From: Jaenimonas drosophilae
Lineage: Eukaryota; Euglenozoa; Kinetoplastea; Trypanosomatida; Trypanosomatidae
NCBI GenBank assembly: GCA_030849065.1
Contig: JASAON010001471.1
Span: forward strand, 1-36,811
Length of the DNA: 36,811 nt
Direction: 5' to 3'
Of this stretch, positions 1-9,076 are shown piece after piece; positions within the stretch are counted from its first letter, which is position 1; the number at the start of each line of letters is the position of its first letter. The notes under the pieces were generated by a model that did not search any database, was not told the origin of the DNA, and worked only from the letters and a program-made list of their open reading frames with translations. Made by a program: the position numbers and the translations under genes.

Positions 1-281
1 GGGAAGATGGCCATCATCTCATCGCGGAGCTCGCCCTCAGGGATGAGGGTGTCCACGATCTGGTGCTCCTTGATGGGCATGGAGAAGAGGAAGATCTCCT
101 CCAGGGTGGTGATCTTGTGCTCCTTCACGAGGCGGCCAAGCTTGGTGCAGGGAACCCACTCCTCCTTCTCGTTGGCGCCGCCACGGCCGCGACCGCCACG
201 ACCGCGTCCTCCACGGCCACGGCCACGACCGAAGCCGCGCTCCCCGGCGGGAGCTGCATTCACGGGTGCATTATCAGCCAT
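1..281 (-). CDS. RPS2: 40S ribosomal protein S2 (uS5), 5' part only
   Basis: Component of the small cytosolic ribosomal subunit near the mRNA entry/decoding region. The minus-strand reading frame starts at the ATG at 281-279 and runs off the left edge, so only about the first 93 residues are present. Residues about 15-36 are an Arg/Gly repeat tract, the RGG-type N-terminus typical of eukaryotic S2. It is followed by the family sequence [18 protein letters not shown] and by [15 protein letters not shown], which are highly conserved in eukaryotic uS5. The start is supported by a pyrimidine tract and a TAG eight bases upstream of the leader (AG at 290-291). It is the last gene visible of the leftward unit. 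Identification is very secure; the C-terminal S5 domain lies outside the window. Confidence 0.95.
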   Translation of the reverse strand, partial: MADNAPVNAAPAGERGFGRGRGRGGRGRGGRGRGGANEKEEWVPCTKLGRLVKEHKITTLEEIFLFSMPIKEHQIVDTLIPEGELRDEMMAIF

Positions 282-739
282 TGGAATCACTACGATAGCA
301 GGAAAGAGAAATCAGAGAGAAAGTAGAAACCCCATGAAAATAGCAGAAGTACTGTTTGTTAGTTTGGGAGTGCCAGTTGGTGCAATAATCATCATGGTTC
401 GCTTTCTTGAAGATGCATAGAAACGCGAGCAAGTAGACCAGTCAAGAACAGAGAAAAAATCGCGGCACGCCGATGGGGACCACGACCCCAGTGAGATTCG
501 TTGCGGTATCGGGTTCCAGGTTTCAACGGAAGCAATCCGTTGATTGAGATGGAAAAAAACAGCGTTAGAAAAGAAACTTTTGGCACGATTCAAATTCGTC
601 GTGTGAGAACGTCTGGCACAAGTCTAAGAAGAAAGGGTCATTGAGCATGGAACACATGCAACGTTCGTTGGAGAGGTGGAATAGGGAATCGGGTGTGGTC
701 AGCTGCACTACAGTGGTAGAAGCTGGATCATCGACACAG
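282..739. other. Intergenic region between aldo/keto reductase and RPS2
   Basis: This 458-base gap should hold the 3' UTR and polyadenylation site of the aldo/keto reductase gene and the splice acceptor of RPS2. I see no RNA gene or convincing reading frame in it. Confidence 0.6.
290..335 (-). promoter_or_regulatory. Trans-splice acceptor for RPS2
   Basis: On the minus strand a long T/C tract (about 335-300) ends in ATCGTAG, with the AG at 290-291, giving an 8-base leader before the RPS2 ATG at 281. This is the pyrimidine-tract-plus-AG form of a kinetoplastid spliced-leader addition site. The call rests on pattern only. Confidence 0.65.
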
Positions 740-1579
740 TTATTCAGTCGGGAAGAAGCTGTCCGGGTGGCCACCAAAACGGCTGTCTTTGTTAAGCTGG
801 CGAATACGGTCCATGTCCGACGGCTCCAACTGAAAATCGAAGATTGCGAAGTTCTGTTGAATGCGGCGCTCATTGCTGGACTTGGGAATTGTCACAACAC
901 CAAGTTGGATCATCCAACGAAGAATGACCTGCGCGGGAGAACGACCGTACTTCTCAGCGACACTTCCAATCACTGGGTCGGAAAGCAAGGCTCCCTTACC
1001 CAACGGCCGCCACGCTGTGACGGCAATACCCTTCTGTTGGCAATATGCCCGTACCGCTTCTTGCTGATTTAGCGGGTGCATTTCAATCTGGTTGACCATT
1101 GGGGCCACCTTGCACACTTTTAGGATATCATCGATGTGATGCGGCTCAAAGTTGGAGACTCCAATAGCGCGCACCTTTTTGTCCTCATATAGCTTTTCCA
1201 TCGCCCTCCACGTGTCGAGGTATGATTGTGGGTTAGGTCCCGGCCAGTGGATGAGATACAAATCAAGATACTCCAACCCAAGCAGCTTGAGGCTTCGTTC
1301 GCAAGCTGCCAGAGTTTGATCATAACCGTGATCTGCATTCCACAGTTTTGTGGTTACGAATAGCTCCTCTCGCGGAATTCCGCAAGTTTTGATGGCCCTC
1401 CCAACGCTCTCTTCGTTTTTGTAGAAGTATGCGGTATCAAGGTGGCGGTATCCCGCCTTCACAGCCCAGTGAACATTTTGAACTGCTTCATCGTCTGTTG
1501 CTTCCCATAGGCCCATACCAAGCTGTGGGAGCCCCACTCCATTGCTCAACTTAATTAATGGACACAGAGACTGGCTCAT
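740..1579 (-). CDS. Aldo/keto reductase, prostaglandin F2-alpha synthase-like
   Basis: NADPH-dependent (beta/alpha)8-barrel oxidoreductase of the AKR superfamily, 279 residues, the usual length for the single-domain family. The catalytic tetrad is visible and correctly spaced: Asp48 and Tyr53 in [15 protein letters not shown], Lys78 in VTTKLWN and His111 in YLIHWPGP. Cofactor-pocket sequences are also present: GVSNF, NQIEMHP and the late [13 protein letters not shown] motif that binds the NADPH phosphate. The tetrad numbering is nearly the same as in the trypanosome prostaglandin F synthase, so that subfamily is the best guess, but substrate cannot be read from sequence. The protein is probably cytosolic. 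The ATG at 1579-1577 is the first in frame; a T/C tract with AG lies about 100 bases upstream. It sits in the leftward unit between the LRR protein and RPS2. Confidence 0.93.
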   Translation of the reverse strand: MSQSLCPLIKLSNGVGLPQLGMGLWEATDDEAVQNVHWAVKAGYRHLDTAYFYKNEESVGRAIKTCGIPREELFVTTKLWNADHGYDQTLAACERSLKLLGLEYLDLYLIHWPGPNPQSYLDTWRAMEKLYEDKKVRAIGVSNFEPHHIDDILKVCKVAPMVNQIEMHPLNQQEAVRAYCQQKGIAVTAWRPLGKGALLSDPVIGSVAEKYGRSPAQVILRWMIQLGVVTIPKSSNERRIQQNFAIFDFQLEPSDMDRIRQLNKDSRFGGHPDSFFPTE

Positions 1580-1950
1580 GAGTTGAGTAGTACCTCAGCG
1601 CGATAATATCTTTGTTGTCTGTCTGTCGCAGCAGTCTTCAGATTGTTGAGACTTGTGTGTATTCTGTTTACGTCAAAGAAAGAAGAAGAAACAAAAGCAT
1701 CGCAGCGTAGCAATTGTAGCCAACCCACTCAAGGGGGCATCACAATCATACCAGAAGTCAAATAATTGGTTGATTGTTGTGTGAGCAACTCGCATCTACA
1801 TTGCAGATTGTTGTACATAATTGCGTATCAACCCTCTAAGAAGGTCTCCCTCAGAAAGAAGCAGACGATTTGCTGCTTCAGAGAGATCATTGAGCATCGT
1901 GCGTGATCGCCCTCCACAGAAAGCATGCTCCTCCACTGCAGCATCCCTCT
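1580..1950. other. Intergenic region between LRR protein and aldo/keto reductase
   Basis: This 371-base gap contains the 3' UTR of the LRR gene. On the minus strand it also holds a T/C-rich tract at about 1677-1697 followed by an AG, the likely trans-splice acceptor of the aldo/keto reductase gene. No gene is seen in it. Confidence 0.55.
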
Positions 1951-4900
1951 TCATTCACTTTGCTGAGCCACAGTAGGTTCCGGAAGCTCCGTAGTAGCTG
2001 GAGGTTCAATACGGACTTCATGCTGTGCAAGTCGTCGGTTTACGAGGGCCTTCTCAATAGCACCTAAGTCATCGGTGTAGTCCGGTGACACGTCAAATCG
2101 AAGCAACACTCCAAAATCAATGTGTTGAAGTGAAGGAATGGCTTCCACAAGTGCGCGGAGTGGCTCCAGATTTGGCTCCATATCTAGTCGACGCGTCCAG
2201 ATAGAAAGGAATTGGAGTTTGTGGCAGTGCTCCGACAAATGAACAGCCCACTCCTGGAGCTCTTCGTACGTCGATATGTTGGTATCTGAGAGGCAAAGAT
2301 ACTCCAACTGAGAGCACAACTTCGGCTCAAGCACGAGTTGTCCAGCATACCTCTTTGCACTGACTCCGGTGCGATCGCAGCTCAGTCTCACCAGAGTGGA
2401 AGGCGCTGTAGCAAGAGCGGCACCAAGACCGGCACTCCCCAACTTTGGATGATCATCAATGCATAGCTCCTTCAATTGAGGAAATTGGCTCAGAAGTGTT
2501 GCAATTGCCTGGCCACATTGTTGACTATGGAAAGAGTTGCGTGCGATGTGTAACGTCTCCACAACACTTTCCTGATCATTGCTCAGTGCCGCCGCCCACT
2601 TCGATATGTGGTCGGCTGTCATGCCGACGCTAGTGAGGTAGAGCGAACTCAGTTTTTTGGACAGCGACGCCAGCGCATCTACTTCTTCTTGCCAAATACA
2701 GCTCGCCAAGTCATTGTGGCTTAGGCTAAGGTGCTGCACGGAGCTTTTCTCAACCCCATGGAGAAAACTGAGCAGGGCCGATTCACTAGGCTGCAATGTG
2801 GCAGTAACTGCGTCCTCTGGGGCAGTTTCAACAAATCGATTTCCTTCCATGCAGAGTGTCACGATACTCTCGTTTGCGGCCAGTGCAGCTCCGAGAATAC
2901 GAATGGCATCAGGTGACAACTGGCAGTATCCCAGGTCCAGCTGCCGAAGTGAGGAGTTGGTTCGCAGCATATCTGTGAACGCACCAAACCCAGGTGAAAT
3001 GTAGTGAGGCACTTCCACTTTTCTCGGAGCGGTGTCACCGTCGTCGTCGTCGCTATTCTCATCGACGATCTTCTTGAACATTGTTCCGATTTTGCTGTTA
3101 TTCCTGAGAATGAGCGTTTCCAGTACGGTATTCGTCATGAGTACGGTTGCCAATGCCTTCACTCCGCGGCTGCCAACCTCGCAGCTGCCTAAATCCAGGT
3201 AGCGGAGCGTATTCATACCGCTCTTCTTTGGCTCTACAGGAATATTCCACGACTCTCTATCCTCTTCCCAATCATTGTCCAGCTCTGGTAATTCTTCGTC
3301 AAATTCTTCATCTCCCTCGTCCATTCCATCATTGGTAAGAACGACTGGAGGGGCGTTGCGCTCGTACTCATCGTCATCCTCCATCTCATCTGGGAACACT
3401 GGATGATCAGTTGCATTGTATGAAATCGACTTCTGTTCACGGCGCGCTTCCGACGTGAGCATCCTCCATTCTTTCATCTCTGAAACCATAGTCTGTCGGC
3501 GGTCTGACTGGTGGTCCTCAAGCAACACAGAAACTCCATCACGCAGCTTATTCTCAATGCGTTCAATTTCTTCATCCTCGAGCAGTACTTCATCCTTCAG
3601 AGTTGACGCAACCTCCGCAGTCGCGCGGTCGCCAATCGGATTTCCACGAAGAATCAGCGTTTGTAGGTGTGACCAACCACTTCGACGCTCGCAGAAAGCT
3701 TCGATTGCTCGTCGCTTCTCATCATCTCTTCGCGCGCGAATGGCGTCTATTTCACTGATAGTGACTAACAAGGAATCAAGGTACTCCAGAACGCACTCAC
3801 GACGAAGGCGACCCTCGTCGCGTAGCAGGCGCTTGAACAAACGTGCATACTTACGAGCGATTTTGGGGTCAACTTTTGGTCCATCGTCCTCTTCGTCCTC
3901 CTCGCTATCTTCTTCGCCATCGTCAGAGCCATTGCCTTCGTCATTTCCGTCCCCTTCGCTCTCCTCTTCATCATCTTCATCTTCATCACTCTCTTCATCG
4001 GAGTCACTGCTCCTACGTTTCTTCTTCGTCTTCTTCAATGAAGCAGCGGGTTCTTCTTCCATCTCCTCATTGCTAGCACTTGCATCAGAAGCTTCGGCCT
4101 CCTCTTCCTCCTCCTCTTCCTCTTCTGTCATTTCGTCCTCTTCATCCTCATCACTGGGAATAAACAAAGACCGATCAATATATTCCTCAACGGGGGGATC
4201 ATCTTCTTCGGGTTCAGGAGGGAGGTCATCAGGGAGAAGAACTGTATCTGACTTGAACAATGACTGCATCACAGAGGAAATTGCTTCTCCATTGAAATTA
4301 TTGTGAGCCAAATTCAATTTCAAAAGAAATTTGTTGTACTTCACAAATTCTGCAATACTTGCGGCAATCTCTTCGTGCATTCCATCTTCCATGTTTGTTC
4401 CCAAATCATTTCCTTCTACGTTTACTTGCTCAATAGTGGATTCTTTCCACGCTTGAAAAGCACCGATGGCGCAATTACGTAGAGCACACCTCGCGTAGGA
4501 AACACCAGTCAATTTCTTCGCCTTTTCTGAGAACGCAGTAATGGCAGCTTCCTCAGATGCGGTTGCTGTACACACCGACAATGATTTTAGCGACTCTAAG
4601 AGTCGGTGGTTTCCTGAAATACATCCAAGAATGCTATCAAGAGAAGCATTTTTTCCCAGTGTCGGGAGAAGGACAAGATTGTACGCGTTTGACGAAAATG
4701 AATGCGACTTGACTTTTGCTTCTCGACGAGCAACATCATCAAGAAACTTGATAATTTGATCAGAAGGAAGAACCACATTCTGGACGGAGGACTCAGTGTG
4801 CAGCAATTCAAACATAAAACGCCCGCCCAAACTAACAGCCGCATCTGGTTTTGGCCGAAAATCATCATCGTACACAAAGCAGGTATGACGCACAGCAATG

Positions 4901-5148
4901 GGCCAAAAATCTTTGTTGATCTTCGATGCAACTACACACGCTCGAAACTTGGGAGAGTTATCGCGGATTCGATCTCTTAGCGTCGACGCAAACTTGTGCG
5001 CTGATACATCACTATTGGCCGCAACTGCTCCGTTTTCGCGTGCAATATCCGCATTGTTAGGCGACGAAATTTCGCACGTCTTTCCTCCATGTGCTGTATC
5101 GAGCAACCGCGAATTGCTGACAAGAGTTGGGCACCACTCTCTCGACAT
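1951..5148 (-). CDS. Large leucine-rich-repeat protein with a central acidic domain
   Basis: This 1065-residue protein has no recognised orthologue. Residues about 1-250 are a globular-looking region without a clear family signature. An LRR unit follows at about 265-290 (LLKLNLAHNNFNGEAISSVMQSL). Residues about 300-425 are extremely acidic, with uninterrupted Glu/Asp/Ser blocks and a short basic KKTKKKRR island. A charged helical region (about 425-520) leads to another LRR unit (LQTLILRGNPIGDRATAEVAS). From about residue 640 to 1040 there is a run of RanGAP/ribonuclease-inhibitor-type repeats such as LRYLDLGSCEVGSRGVKALA and LRQLDLGYCQLSPDAIRILG. LRR arrays of this type bind proteins. Acidic stretches suggest binding to basic partners such as histones or ribosomal proteins, but that is inference. 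The ATG at 5148-5146 is the first of the frame. RanGAP itself is an alternative, but the length and acidic insert do not fit. Confidence 0.85.
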   Translation of the reverse strand: MSREWCPTLVSNSRLLDTAHGGKTCEISSPNNADIARENGAVAANSDVSAHKFASTLRDRIRDNSPKFRACVVASKINKDFWPIAVRHTCFVYDDDFRPKPDAAVSLGGRFMFELLHTESSVQNVVLPSDQIIKFLDDVARREAKVKSHSFSSNAYNLVLLPTLGKNASLDSILGCISGNHRLLESLKSLSVCTATASEEAAITAFSEKAKKLTGVSYARCALRNCAIGAFQAWKESTIEQVNVEGNDLGTNMEDGMHEEIAASIAEFVKYNKFLLKLNLAHNNFNGEAISSVMQSLFKSDTVLLPDDLPPEPEEDDPPVEEYIDRSLFIPSDEDEEDEMTEEEEEEEEEAEASDASASNEEMEEEPAASLKKTKKKRRSSDSDEESDEDEDDEEESEGDGNDEGNGSDDGEEDSEEDEEDDGPKVDPKIARKYARLFKRLLRDEGRLRRECVLEYLDSLLVTISEIDAIRARRDDEKRRAIEAFCERRSGWSHLQTLILRGNPIGDRATAEVASTLKDEVLLEDEEIERIENKLRDGVSVLLEDHQSDRRQTMVSEMKEWRMLTSEARREQKSISYNATDHPVFPDEMEDDDEYERNAPPVVLTNDGMDEGDEEFDEELPELDNDWEEDRESWNIPVEPKKSGMNTLRYLDLGSCEVGSRGVKALATVLMTNTVLETLILRNNSKIGTMFKKIVDENSDDDDGDTAPRKVEVPHYISPGFGAFTDMLRTNSSLRQLDLGYCQLSPDAIRILGAALAANESIVTLCMEGNRFVETAPEDAVTATLQPSESALLSFLHGVEKSSVQHLSLSHNDLASCIWQEEVDALASLSKKLSSLYLTSVGMTADHISKWAAALSNDQESVVETLHIARNSFHSQQCGQAIATLLSQFPQLKELCIDDHPKLGSAGLGAALATAPSTLVRLSCDRTGVSAKRYAGQLVLEPKLCSQLEYLCLSDTNISTYEELQEWAVHLSEHCHKLQFLSIWTRRLDMEPNLEPLRALVEAIPSLQHIDFGVLLRFDVSPDYTDDLGAIEKALVNRRLAQHEVRIEPPATTELPEPTVAQQSE

Positions 5149-5280
5149 GGGTTCTAGTATACCTTGAAATTATACTTTCCCTTAAAATGGTAATGCAGTG
5201 GTGAAATAATTGATGTCAAAAATTGGAAGCAAGGCATTGTATTTGTGTGAGTCTCATAACTCCCTATCATGAATGAATCA

Positions 5281-5898
5281 TTAACAACCATCTCCATCAC
5301 CGCGCTTCCGCTTCCGTGAAGCACGCACTAATGGGCGAAGCTCGGTGCGCTGCTGAATTCCCTTCTCTGGAGAAAGACCAAGGCGAACTACGAAGGAATT
5401 CTTCTCGCAAACAGGGCAAAGAACTGGATCATGACTCACTGCATTGGCGTCAGCATCAACTAGCAACGCAGATGCTGCAACAACATGCCCGCAATCCCAC
5501 ATCCCAACAAACTTGTGACTTCCAGAGACCGTTGTATAGCCAGTCACCGGACACGAAAACCCGTTTATTGGGTCAAGAGTATTTTGAGCTTCACTGACGT
5601 CGGAAAGCTTTTTTAGTTCCCATAGATCATCACTGCAGGAACCAGAATTTTTCCTCTCGATAAGATGATTCACCACGGACTGCTTCGAGAACAGATTTCC
5701 ACAAAGGTCAAAGGCCACTGGCGGCTCTAACAAATTCAAAGAGAGGCAACAGTACAGCCATTTGTTTCTCTCCGCTAGTCTGTCTTGCTGCGTTTCTCTA
5801 TCACCACTGCTTCTTCTCAGCTCTTCCGCTGAACGATATATTCTTGCATTTTGCAATAAGCTGCGCTTATTAGCTAAAGCTTGCCCATCACCTCCCAT
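5281..5898 (-). CDS. RTF2: RTF2-family protein (replication termination factor 2)
   Basis: Nuclear protein of the Rtf2 family, which in other eukaryotes acts at stalled or terminating replication forks and carries a RING-like ubiquitin-ligase/SUMO-associated fold. The 205-residue product begins MGGDGQ, matching the conserved MGxDGG start of the family. The middle contains W-x-x-C-x-LS-x-x-x-LxxPVAFDLCGNLFSKQSVV and then the RING-like segment: FSCPVTG, a histidine-containing WDCGHVVAASAL and LCPVCEK. The last 20 residues are Lys/Arg-rich (SRKRKRGDG), a likely nuclear localisation signal. The start at 5898 is chosen because a strong T-rich tract and GCAG lie only 8 bases upstream of it; upstream in-frame codons are not ATG. 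The family is usually 240-300 residues, so this copy is short. Confidence 0.88.
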   Translation of the reverse strand: MGGDGQALANKRSLLQNARIYRSAEELRRSSGDRETQQDRLAERNKWLYCCLSLNLLEPPVAFDLCGNLFSKQSVVNHLIERKNSGSCSDDLWELKKLSDVSEAQNTLDPINGFSCPVTGYTTVSGSHKFVGMWDCGHVVAASALLVDADANAVSHDPVLCPVCEKNSFVVRLGLSPEKGIQQRTELRPLVRASRKRKRGDGDGC

Positions 5899-5906
5899 TA
5901 AAACAA

Positions 5907-5940
5907 CTGCAAACAAACAAAGGAAAAATAAAATAAAAAA
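5907..5940 (-). promoter_or_regulatory. Trans-splice acceptor for RTF2
   Basis: The minus strand reads a T-dominated tract of about 30 bases ending TTTGCAG, with the AG at 5907-5908, eight bases before the RTF2 ATG. It fixes the start at residue MGGDGQ. Confidence 0.7.
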
Positions 5941-6012
5941 TTGTCATTCATGTGAAATTTCTTGATAGCAGTCAGTACAGGTTCCCCATATCCAGATTAC
6001 ATGAGTAGAAAA

Positions 6013-6360
6013 TTAGTGTACATTGAGGATTGGACAGTTTCCTGCTGGCGGACTGAAGTCGTAGTACACGGTGACTCTAGCCTCTCCGCTTGCTGTCGGG
6101 ACACCTTTGCTCTGCAACGGGTCGGCTAAAAAAAAAGCGTCTCGAATAGTTGTTCGCAGATCTCTGAGAATATTTGTTGGCTCAACCTTGTCCCGCCAAA
6201 GGCGCAGGTGCTGTGGTGCGCCGTCATGCTTCTCGAGAATTTTCTCTTGAACCACAAACAGCTCATCTGTATCACTACATTCGCACTCCTCATCAAAGAG
6301 TGGAATTCCGACCATTTTATGAGCCACTATGATTTTTCTTTCATTCAGAGAATACTGCAT
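6013..6360 (-). CDS. Small hypothetical protein (115 aa)
   Basis: I do not recognise a family for this 115-residue protein. It begins MQYSLNERKIIVAHKMVGIP. It has an acidic Cys-containing loop (EECECSDTDELF), a central basic segment around LRLWRDKVEPTNILRDL, and ends in VTVYYDFSPPAGNCPIL. The alternation of predicted strands and one helix suggests a compact ubiquitin-like or similar small fold, which is inference only. An upstream in-frame ATG at 6432 would add 24 residues, but a T-rich tract ending CCAG (AG at 6374-6375) lies between the two ATGs. Trans-splicing there leaves 6360 as the first ATG. It lies between RTF2 and the coiled-coil gene in the leftward unit and is clearly maintained as an open frame. 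Confidence 0.7.
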   Translation of the reverse strand: MQYSLNERKIIVAHKMVGIPLFDEECECSDTDELFVVQEKILEKHDGAPQHLRLWRDKVEPTNILRDLRTTIRDAFFLADPLQSKGVPTASGEARVTVYYDFSPPAGNCPILNVH

Positions 6361-6373
6361 GACGACAAGATGG

Positions 6374-6405
6374 CTGGAAATGTGTGAATATAAATAGAAA
6401 AACGG
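6374..6405 (-). promoter_or_regulatory. Trans-splice acceptor that decides the start of the 115-aa gene
   Basis: On the minus strand a T-rich tract at about 6405-6378 ends in TTTCCAG with the AG at 6374-6375, 14 bases upstream of the ATG at 6360. It would remove the alternative ATG at 6432. Confidence 0.6.
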
Positions 6406-6519
6406 GGAGATTAAACCGTCGTGCTCAATCATAAAGGACAAACCTTCGCAGAAACAGCGAGGAGCTTTCAGGAATTATTGGTGATGAATTGCAGCCGAGA
6501 ACAGCAGGTGACGAGTACA

Positions 6520-7491
6520 CTACTCGCGCTTCTCAAGATCATTAAGTCGATTTTCCATCCTATCAAGTCGCTCGTTGATACGATTCTCAAACTGCTGCAA
6601 CAAAGACGCAAATTGAGCCACCAAAGCAGTGGGATGATCTGGCTGTCTAGGTTGGCGACCACTAATTTCTGAACAACTGGAGAATCGCGTAGGGGCATCC
6701 TCTGAGGAGAAATAAGCTTCTTGTTGCGAAAAATTAGACCGCGAGACTGGAAGGGGTTCAGGAACCACAACAGGGTCAAATATGGTACGAATTAGGCTCG
6801 TCTCACCACCATCGGCTTGAAACGCACTAACTCTCCACCTTTCATGATTTCCATTCTTTTGGCATTCTTCAGAGCAGTAAAGAGTCAAACGGAAATATTT
6901 CCGGCCTTCAAAGACAAGCACTTTGCTGCAACTTAGTGTGGCCACCCAATCGTGCCCCATAAGCGAGTTCGATTCATTGAAGTCTGGGCGGTTGAGCAAA
7001 TATGTCATGCCATTCCAACACTCCAAAGGGTGTTGTGTAAACTCACCCAAAAAGCATTTTCCAAGTTCAGAGTTGTTTGTCTGACCAGTATGCAGGAGGG
7101 CTAGAAGATCACGGTCCGTTATCAACGAGGACCCACACCAATATGGAGTTACACAATCTGTGTTGCCTTCATGTGGAGAAACTTCTTTAGGAAATCTGCA
7201 TCGTTTTCCTGATACCGTCGCTGTATCGGCTTCTGACGAGGGTATTGAAGCAAAATTCTCTGTTCCTTCACCCTGCTCAGGTCCATATTTTCCTACCAAA
7301 ATTGCAAACAGCTGTTCCTCCCTTCCTCGATAAGTTCTCAGGTACTCCTCCACACGACCAAGCTTTTGGGGGTTATATTTTCTGTAGAATGAACGGAGTC
7401 GTTCAACAAATTTTTGCTCACTATGATCATCCCTCCTTTGCCGAAGATGCGCAGCAGCTTCCTCTGAAGAGCTCCAACATGATTCTGACAT
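6520..7491 (-). CDS. Kinetoplastid hypothetical protein with N-terminal helical motif and C-terminal coiled coil
   Basis: 323 residues from the ATG at 7491. Residues about 20-70 read as a helical module (FVERLRSFYRKYNPQKLGRV, then a YRGREEQLFAILVGKYGPE tail). This module, in which YNPxKL is followed by EExLFxxLVxKYGPE, recurs in many trypanosomatid proteins of unknown function. The middle (about 110-230) has several Cys and Trp residues (CVTPYWCGSS, HPLECWNGMTYLL, LYCSEECQKNGNHERW), possibly a compact domain. The last about 35 residues form a coiled coil (LLQQFENRINERLDRMENRL). The start is supported by a T/C tract and an ACAAG 15 bases upstream. Longer upstream reading in the same frame runs into GC-rich non-coding DNA and is rejected. 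This is the first gene of the leftward unit. Confidence 0.8.
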   Translation of the reverse strand: MSESCWSSSEEAAAHLRQRRDDHSEQKFVERLRSFYRKYNPQKLGRVEEYLRTYRGREEQLFAILVGKYGPEQGEGTENFASIPSSEADTATVSGKRCRFPKEVSPHEGNTDCVTPYWCGSSLITDRDLLALLHTGQTNNSELGKCFLGEFTQHPLECWNGMTYLLNRPDFNESNSLMGHDWVATLSCSKVLVFEGRKYFRLTLYCSEECQKNGNHERWRVSAFQADGGETSLIRTIFDPVVVPEPLPVSRSNFSQQEAYFSSEDAPTRFSSCSEISGRQPRQPDHPTALVAQFASLLQQFENRINERLDRMENRLNDLEKRE

Positions 7492-7506
7492 TGCTCCAGA
7501 TGAAGT

Positions 7507-7540
7507 CTTGTGAGAAGCAGAAAGGAAAAAAAAGAATGAA
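7507..7540 (-). promoter_or_regulatory. Trans-splice acceptor of the first leftward gene
   Basis: The minus strand shows a run of eight T, further T/C sequence and then CACAAG, with the AG at 7507-7508, 15 bases before the ATG at 7491. It marks the left boundary of the non-coding strand-switch region. Confidence 0.65.
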
Positions 7541-7718
7541 GGCGTCACCAAGTGAGGTGCGGCAGTGGCCATATGTAGAGAGTACCGGGTTTTCACCGAC
7601 GCTAATAGTACTCCGAACGACTCCGCGGAAACCCTTCTTTTCTTTACAGCATTTCTGTTCATCCCCAACCCCCTCCAACCACACTTCAGAGCACACCTGA
7701 AATTTGCGGGACCCCGCG

Positions 7719-7735
7719 CCCCCCCCCCCCCCCCC
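7719..7735 (+). repeat. C17 homopolymer
   Basis: A run of 17 C on the plus strand, equivalent to G17 on the non-template strand of the leftward unit. It is the outermost of four C runs of ten or more bases on the left arm. Confidence 0.95.
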
Positions 7736-7978
7736 GACAATACCTCCAGGGAGACAACCGGCACAAAAGCATACAATAGAGCGGAAAGCACCCGCAAGGG
7801 CTGCGAGGGGTGGCGCGTGGCGAATAGCCCCCGCCCCCACACATATACACACATAAAAAGAAAAACGGTGGGCGGGCGCGAAAAGCGACCAAACCTTAGC
7901 CACGCCAAAACAAAAAACGACCAATTTAATTCCAGGGCGCACGCCGCCAATGCCCATCGAATCGCACCACACAAACAA

Positions 7979-7988
7979 CCCCCCCCCC
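7979..7988 (+). repeat. C10 homopolymer
   Basis: Ten consecutive C on the plus strand, in an A+C-rich context on the left arm of the strand-switch region. Confidence 0.95.
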
Positions 7989-8483
7989 TCCCGCAAAACA
8001 ACGGCCACACGCCAATTCCCAACACCATGCCAAGAGCGCTGCGGTTGGCACCAGCCGCGGAACTTTTTACGCGGGGCCCCCAACAAGGCATGCGGCAGCG
8101 GAAGCCGCGCCGCCGCTCATGTTCCACCAAATTTGCGCAGATCGCCGAGAAAACAAATCCGCCGCCGCCAACAAACACCAAAACAGAAGGGCACACTGGC
8201 AACCGGAATCCATAAAATTATTGCCAAAAATTACGGCGCGGCCGCCGGGTGACAGCCCCCGCCGACCCCCTAAAAAATGATTTTCCGAAGGTGCCACAAC
8301 GAATGGCCACCAAAGGGGTTGGCCAGCCCAATCGTTCAGCGCCAAAAGAAAGCCCCTGCGAAAAGGGAGCCCGGCGCACAACAGTGGCCGGGAACAGACC
8401 CCGTTTGCGGCGCCCGATCGAAGAACACACCCCGGCAATTCCGCCCCACAATCACCCAGCCCCTGCCGCCAAGCCCCCAACGG

Positions 8484-8526
8484 CCCCCCCCCCTCCGCAG
8501 CCAAACCCCCGCCAACCCCCCCCCCC
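8484..8526 (+). repeat. Clustered C runs (C10 at 8484-8493, C11 at 8516-8526)
   Basis: Two long C runs with shorter C5 runs between and beside them, so that the minus strand has at least four closely spaced G runs and could fold as a G-quadruplex. They are the last C runs before the composition flips. Confidence 0.9.
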
Positions 8527-8537
8527 GCCACCACGCG

Positions 8538-8547
8538 CCCGCGCGGG
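8538..8547. other. 10-bp GC palindrome at the skew flip
   Basis: CCCGCGCGGG is its own reverse complement. It sits between the last long C run (ending 8526) and the first long G run (starting 8590), at the centre of the compositional switch. It may be chance in such GC-rich DNA. Confidence 0.5.
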
Positions 8548-8589
8548 GCCGATGGGGAATCCATGGGCTGGCGGGAATAGAAGTTTGGC

Positions 8590-8600
8590 GGGGGGGGGGG
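8590..8600 (+). repeat. G11 homopolymer
   Basis: First long G run on the plus strand, 63 bases after the last C run. It marks the start of the G+T-rich right arm. Confidence 0.95.
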
Positions 8601-9066
8601 TTGCCAAACAAGAAGCGGGTTTAAAAAAAGGTGGGTAATTTTGACTCCGCGGCGCCGCCAGTTGCTTTGTTTGCTTTGCCGAGCATCGCGGGGGGCCTTT
8701 CCTTGCCGCGCCGCCAATTGATTGCGGGCGGTTCTTCCGAACCCCCCAAACCCGCAAGCCCCCATCAAACCAAGCCCAACCGGCTTTGCCGCCGCGCATG
8801 CGATGGCTTTGAAAATACTCCCGATCTTTGGGGTTTCTCCGTCCGTCTGCCTTTCGGTTTGACCGCCGCGCCAGGGTTCGGCGGATTTGCTGGCGAACCC
8901 GCCGTCTTTGTTTTTTCCCCGGGGGCGATTGCGGCGCCTTGATCCCGGCTCCTTGATCTTGAGCTTGGGCGGGAGGCGGGCGGCTTCGCCGAATCCGCGC
9001 GCAGCATCGGTTTTTTTTTTTGTCAAGCCTTGCGTTGTGAATGGATGTGCGTCGCTGGCGGGCAAA

Positions 9067-9076
9067 GGGGGGGGGG
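9067..9076 (+). repeat. G10 homopolymer
   Basis: Ten consecutive G on the plus strand within the right arm of the strand-switch region, with further G-rich sequence just downstream. Confidence 0.95.

Noticed and set aside
3416..4306. 296-residue plus-strand frame rich in Ser
   Set aside because: It is the exact antisense of the acidic Glu/Asp region of the LRR gene, whose GAA/GAG/GAT codons read as Ser/Phe/Leu codons on the opposite strand.
7492..8202. In-frame N-terminal extension of the coiled-coil gene to a 560-residue protein
   Set aside because: The extension is translated non-coding GC-rich sequence, begins in the strand-switch region and lies upstream of a good splice acceptor at 7507.
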